From: Sinorhizobium alkalisoli
GTDB lineage: Bacteria > Pseudomonadota > Alphaproteobacteria > Rhizobiales > Rhizobiaceae
Assembly: GCF_008932245.1 (NCBI RefSeq)
Contig: NZ_CP034909.1
Span: 558,001 to 622,000, forward strand
Direction: 5' to 3'
DNA: 64,000 nt
The stretch's first letter is position 1, and every line of letters starts with the position of its first letter. Both the position numbers and the translations under genes were made by a program. The notes beneath the pieces are model-generated. The model searched no databases, had not been told where the DNA came from, and worked only from the letters and a program-made list of their open reading frames with translations. Of this stretch, positions 63,936 through 64,000 are shown one piece after another.

Positions 63936-64000
63936 TTGACATTTCCTAGATCAGTGTTAATCCACTATATGAAAAGTGTCGTCGCTGATAAATACTTTGA
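63936..64000 (+). promoter_or_regulatory. Candidate promoter and gene start running off the window
   Basis: TTGACA at 63936-63941, 16 bases, then TAATCC gives a sigma-70-like pair in an AT-rich stretch. An ATG at 63969 opens a frame (MKSVVADKYF) to the window end without a ribosome site. Whether this is a gene cannot be decided here. Confidence 0.35.

Overview
The window looks like a chromosomal segment of a fast-growing rhizobium, most likely Sinorhizobium/Ensifer. It is GC-rich with strong GC3 bias. It carries a betI-betB-betA glycine betaine cluster, a cysH-cysD-cysN sulfate-reduction operon with a 4Fe-4S type APS reductase, a Rhizobium etli-type asparaginase, a seven-gene Pha/Mrp antiporter, RIME-like intergenic palindromes and an FNR/FixK half-site pair. 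The assignment rests on gene content and recalled family resemblance, not on a database search.

Layout. 1-6.4 kb: the 3' end of smc, then ppdK (pyruvate phosphate dikinase), two poorly characterised proteins, and an MBL-fold hydrolase overlapping a cupin gene. 6.5-9.6 kb: tRNA-Gln, a partly decayed stretch, a lipoprotein, tRNA-Pro, and small genes including rpsU (S21, probable TTG start) and a cold-shock protein, each with a clear terminator. 10-15 kb: cysHDN and a ClC chloride-channel gene broken by three lesions. 15-20 kb: two small envelope genes, then betA, betB and betI, with a perfect palindrome upstream of betI as the probable BetI operator; choline sulfatase betC is absent between betI and betB. 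20-24 kb: an HdeD-like membrane protein, a frameshifted EAL-CBS-GGDEF gene, a quinone oxidoreductase, and a compact structured transcript carrying a 23-codon ORF.

24-31 kb: DUF3750, asparaginase, two GSTs, a LysR regulator, an L,D-transpeptidase, and the divergent ohrR/ohr pair around a palindromic operator. 31-41 kb: a HerA-like ATPase, an aldo/keto reductase, a Tam methyltransferase overlapping a haloacid dehalogenase, a phosphatase, an alcohol dehydrogenase, a branched-chain aminotransferase, a VOC protein and sodB, separated by RIME-like repeats. 41-50 kb: a WYL regulator, a LysE exporter, two c-type cytochrome genes, a GNAT/DJ-1 operon preceded by what looks like a leaderless aromatic leader peptide and attenuator, a class A beta-lactamase, SelO, a homocysteine methyltransferase-like gene and a frameshifted TetR gene. 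50-57.7 kb: DUF1697, oligopeptidase B, an NmrA-like protein, a VOC dioxygenase gene starting with seven tandem ATG codons, then a universal stress protein (perfect TTGAT-N4-ATCAA box upstream), a DksA/TraR protein, a hemolysin III protein, and an msrB remnant. 57.9-63.8 kb: the translationally coupled phaABCDEFG operon.

The most unusual items are the attenuator before the GNAT/DJ-1 operon (45.1-45.25 kb), the structured small transcript with its ORF (23.65-23.84 kb), and four genes disrupted by small indels or deletions (clc, EAL-GGDEF, tetR, msrB). No CRISPR array, prophage or intact insertion sequence was seen.
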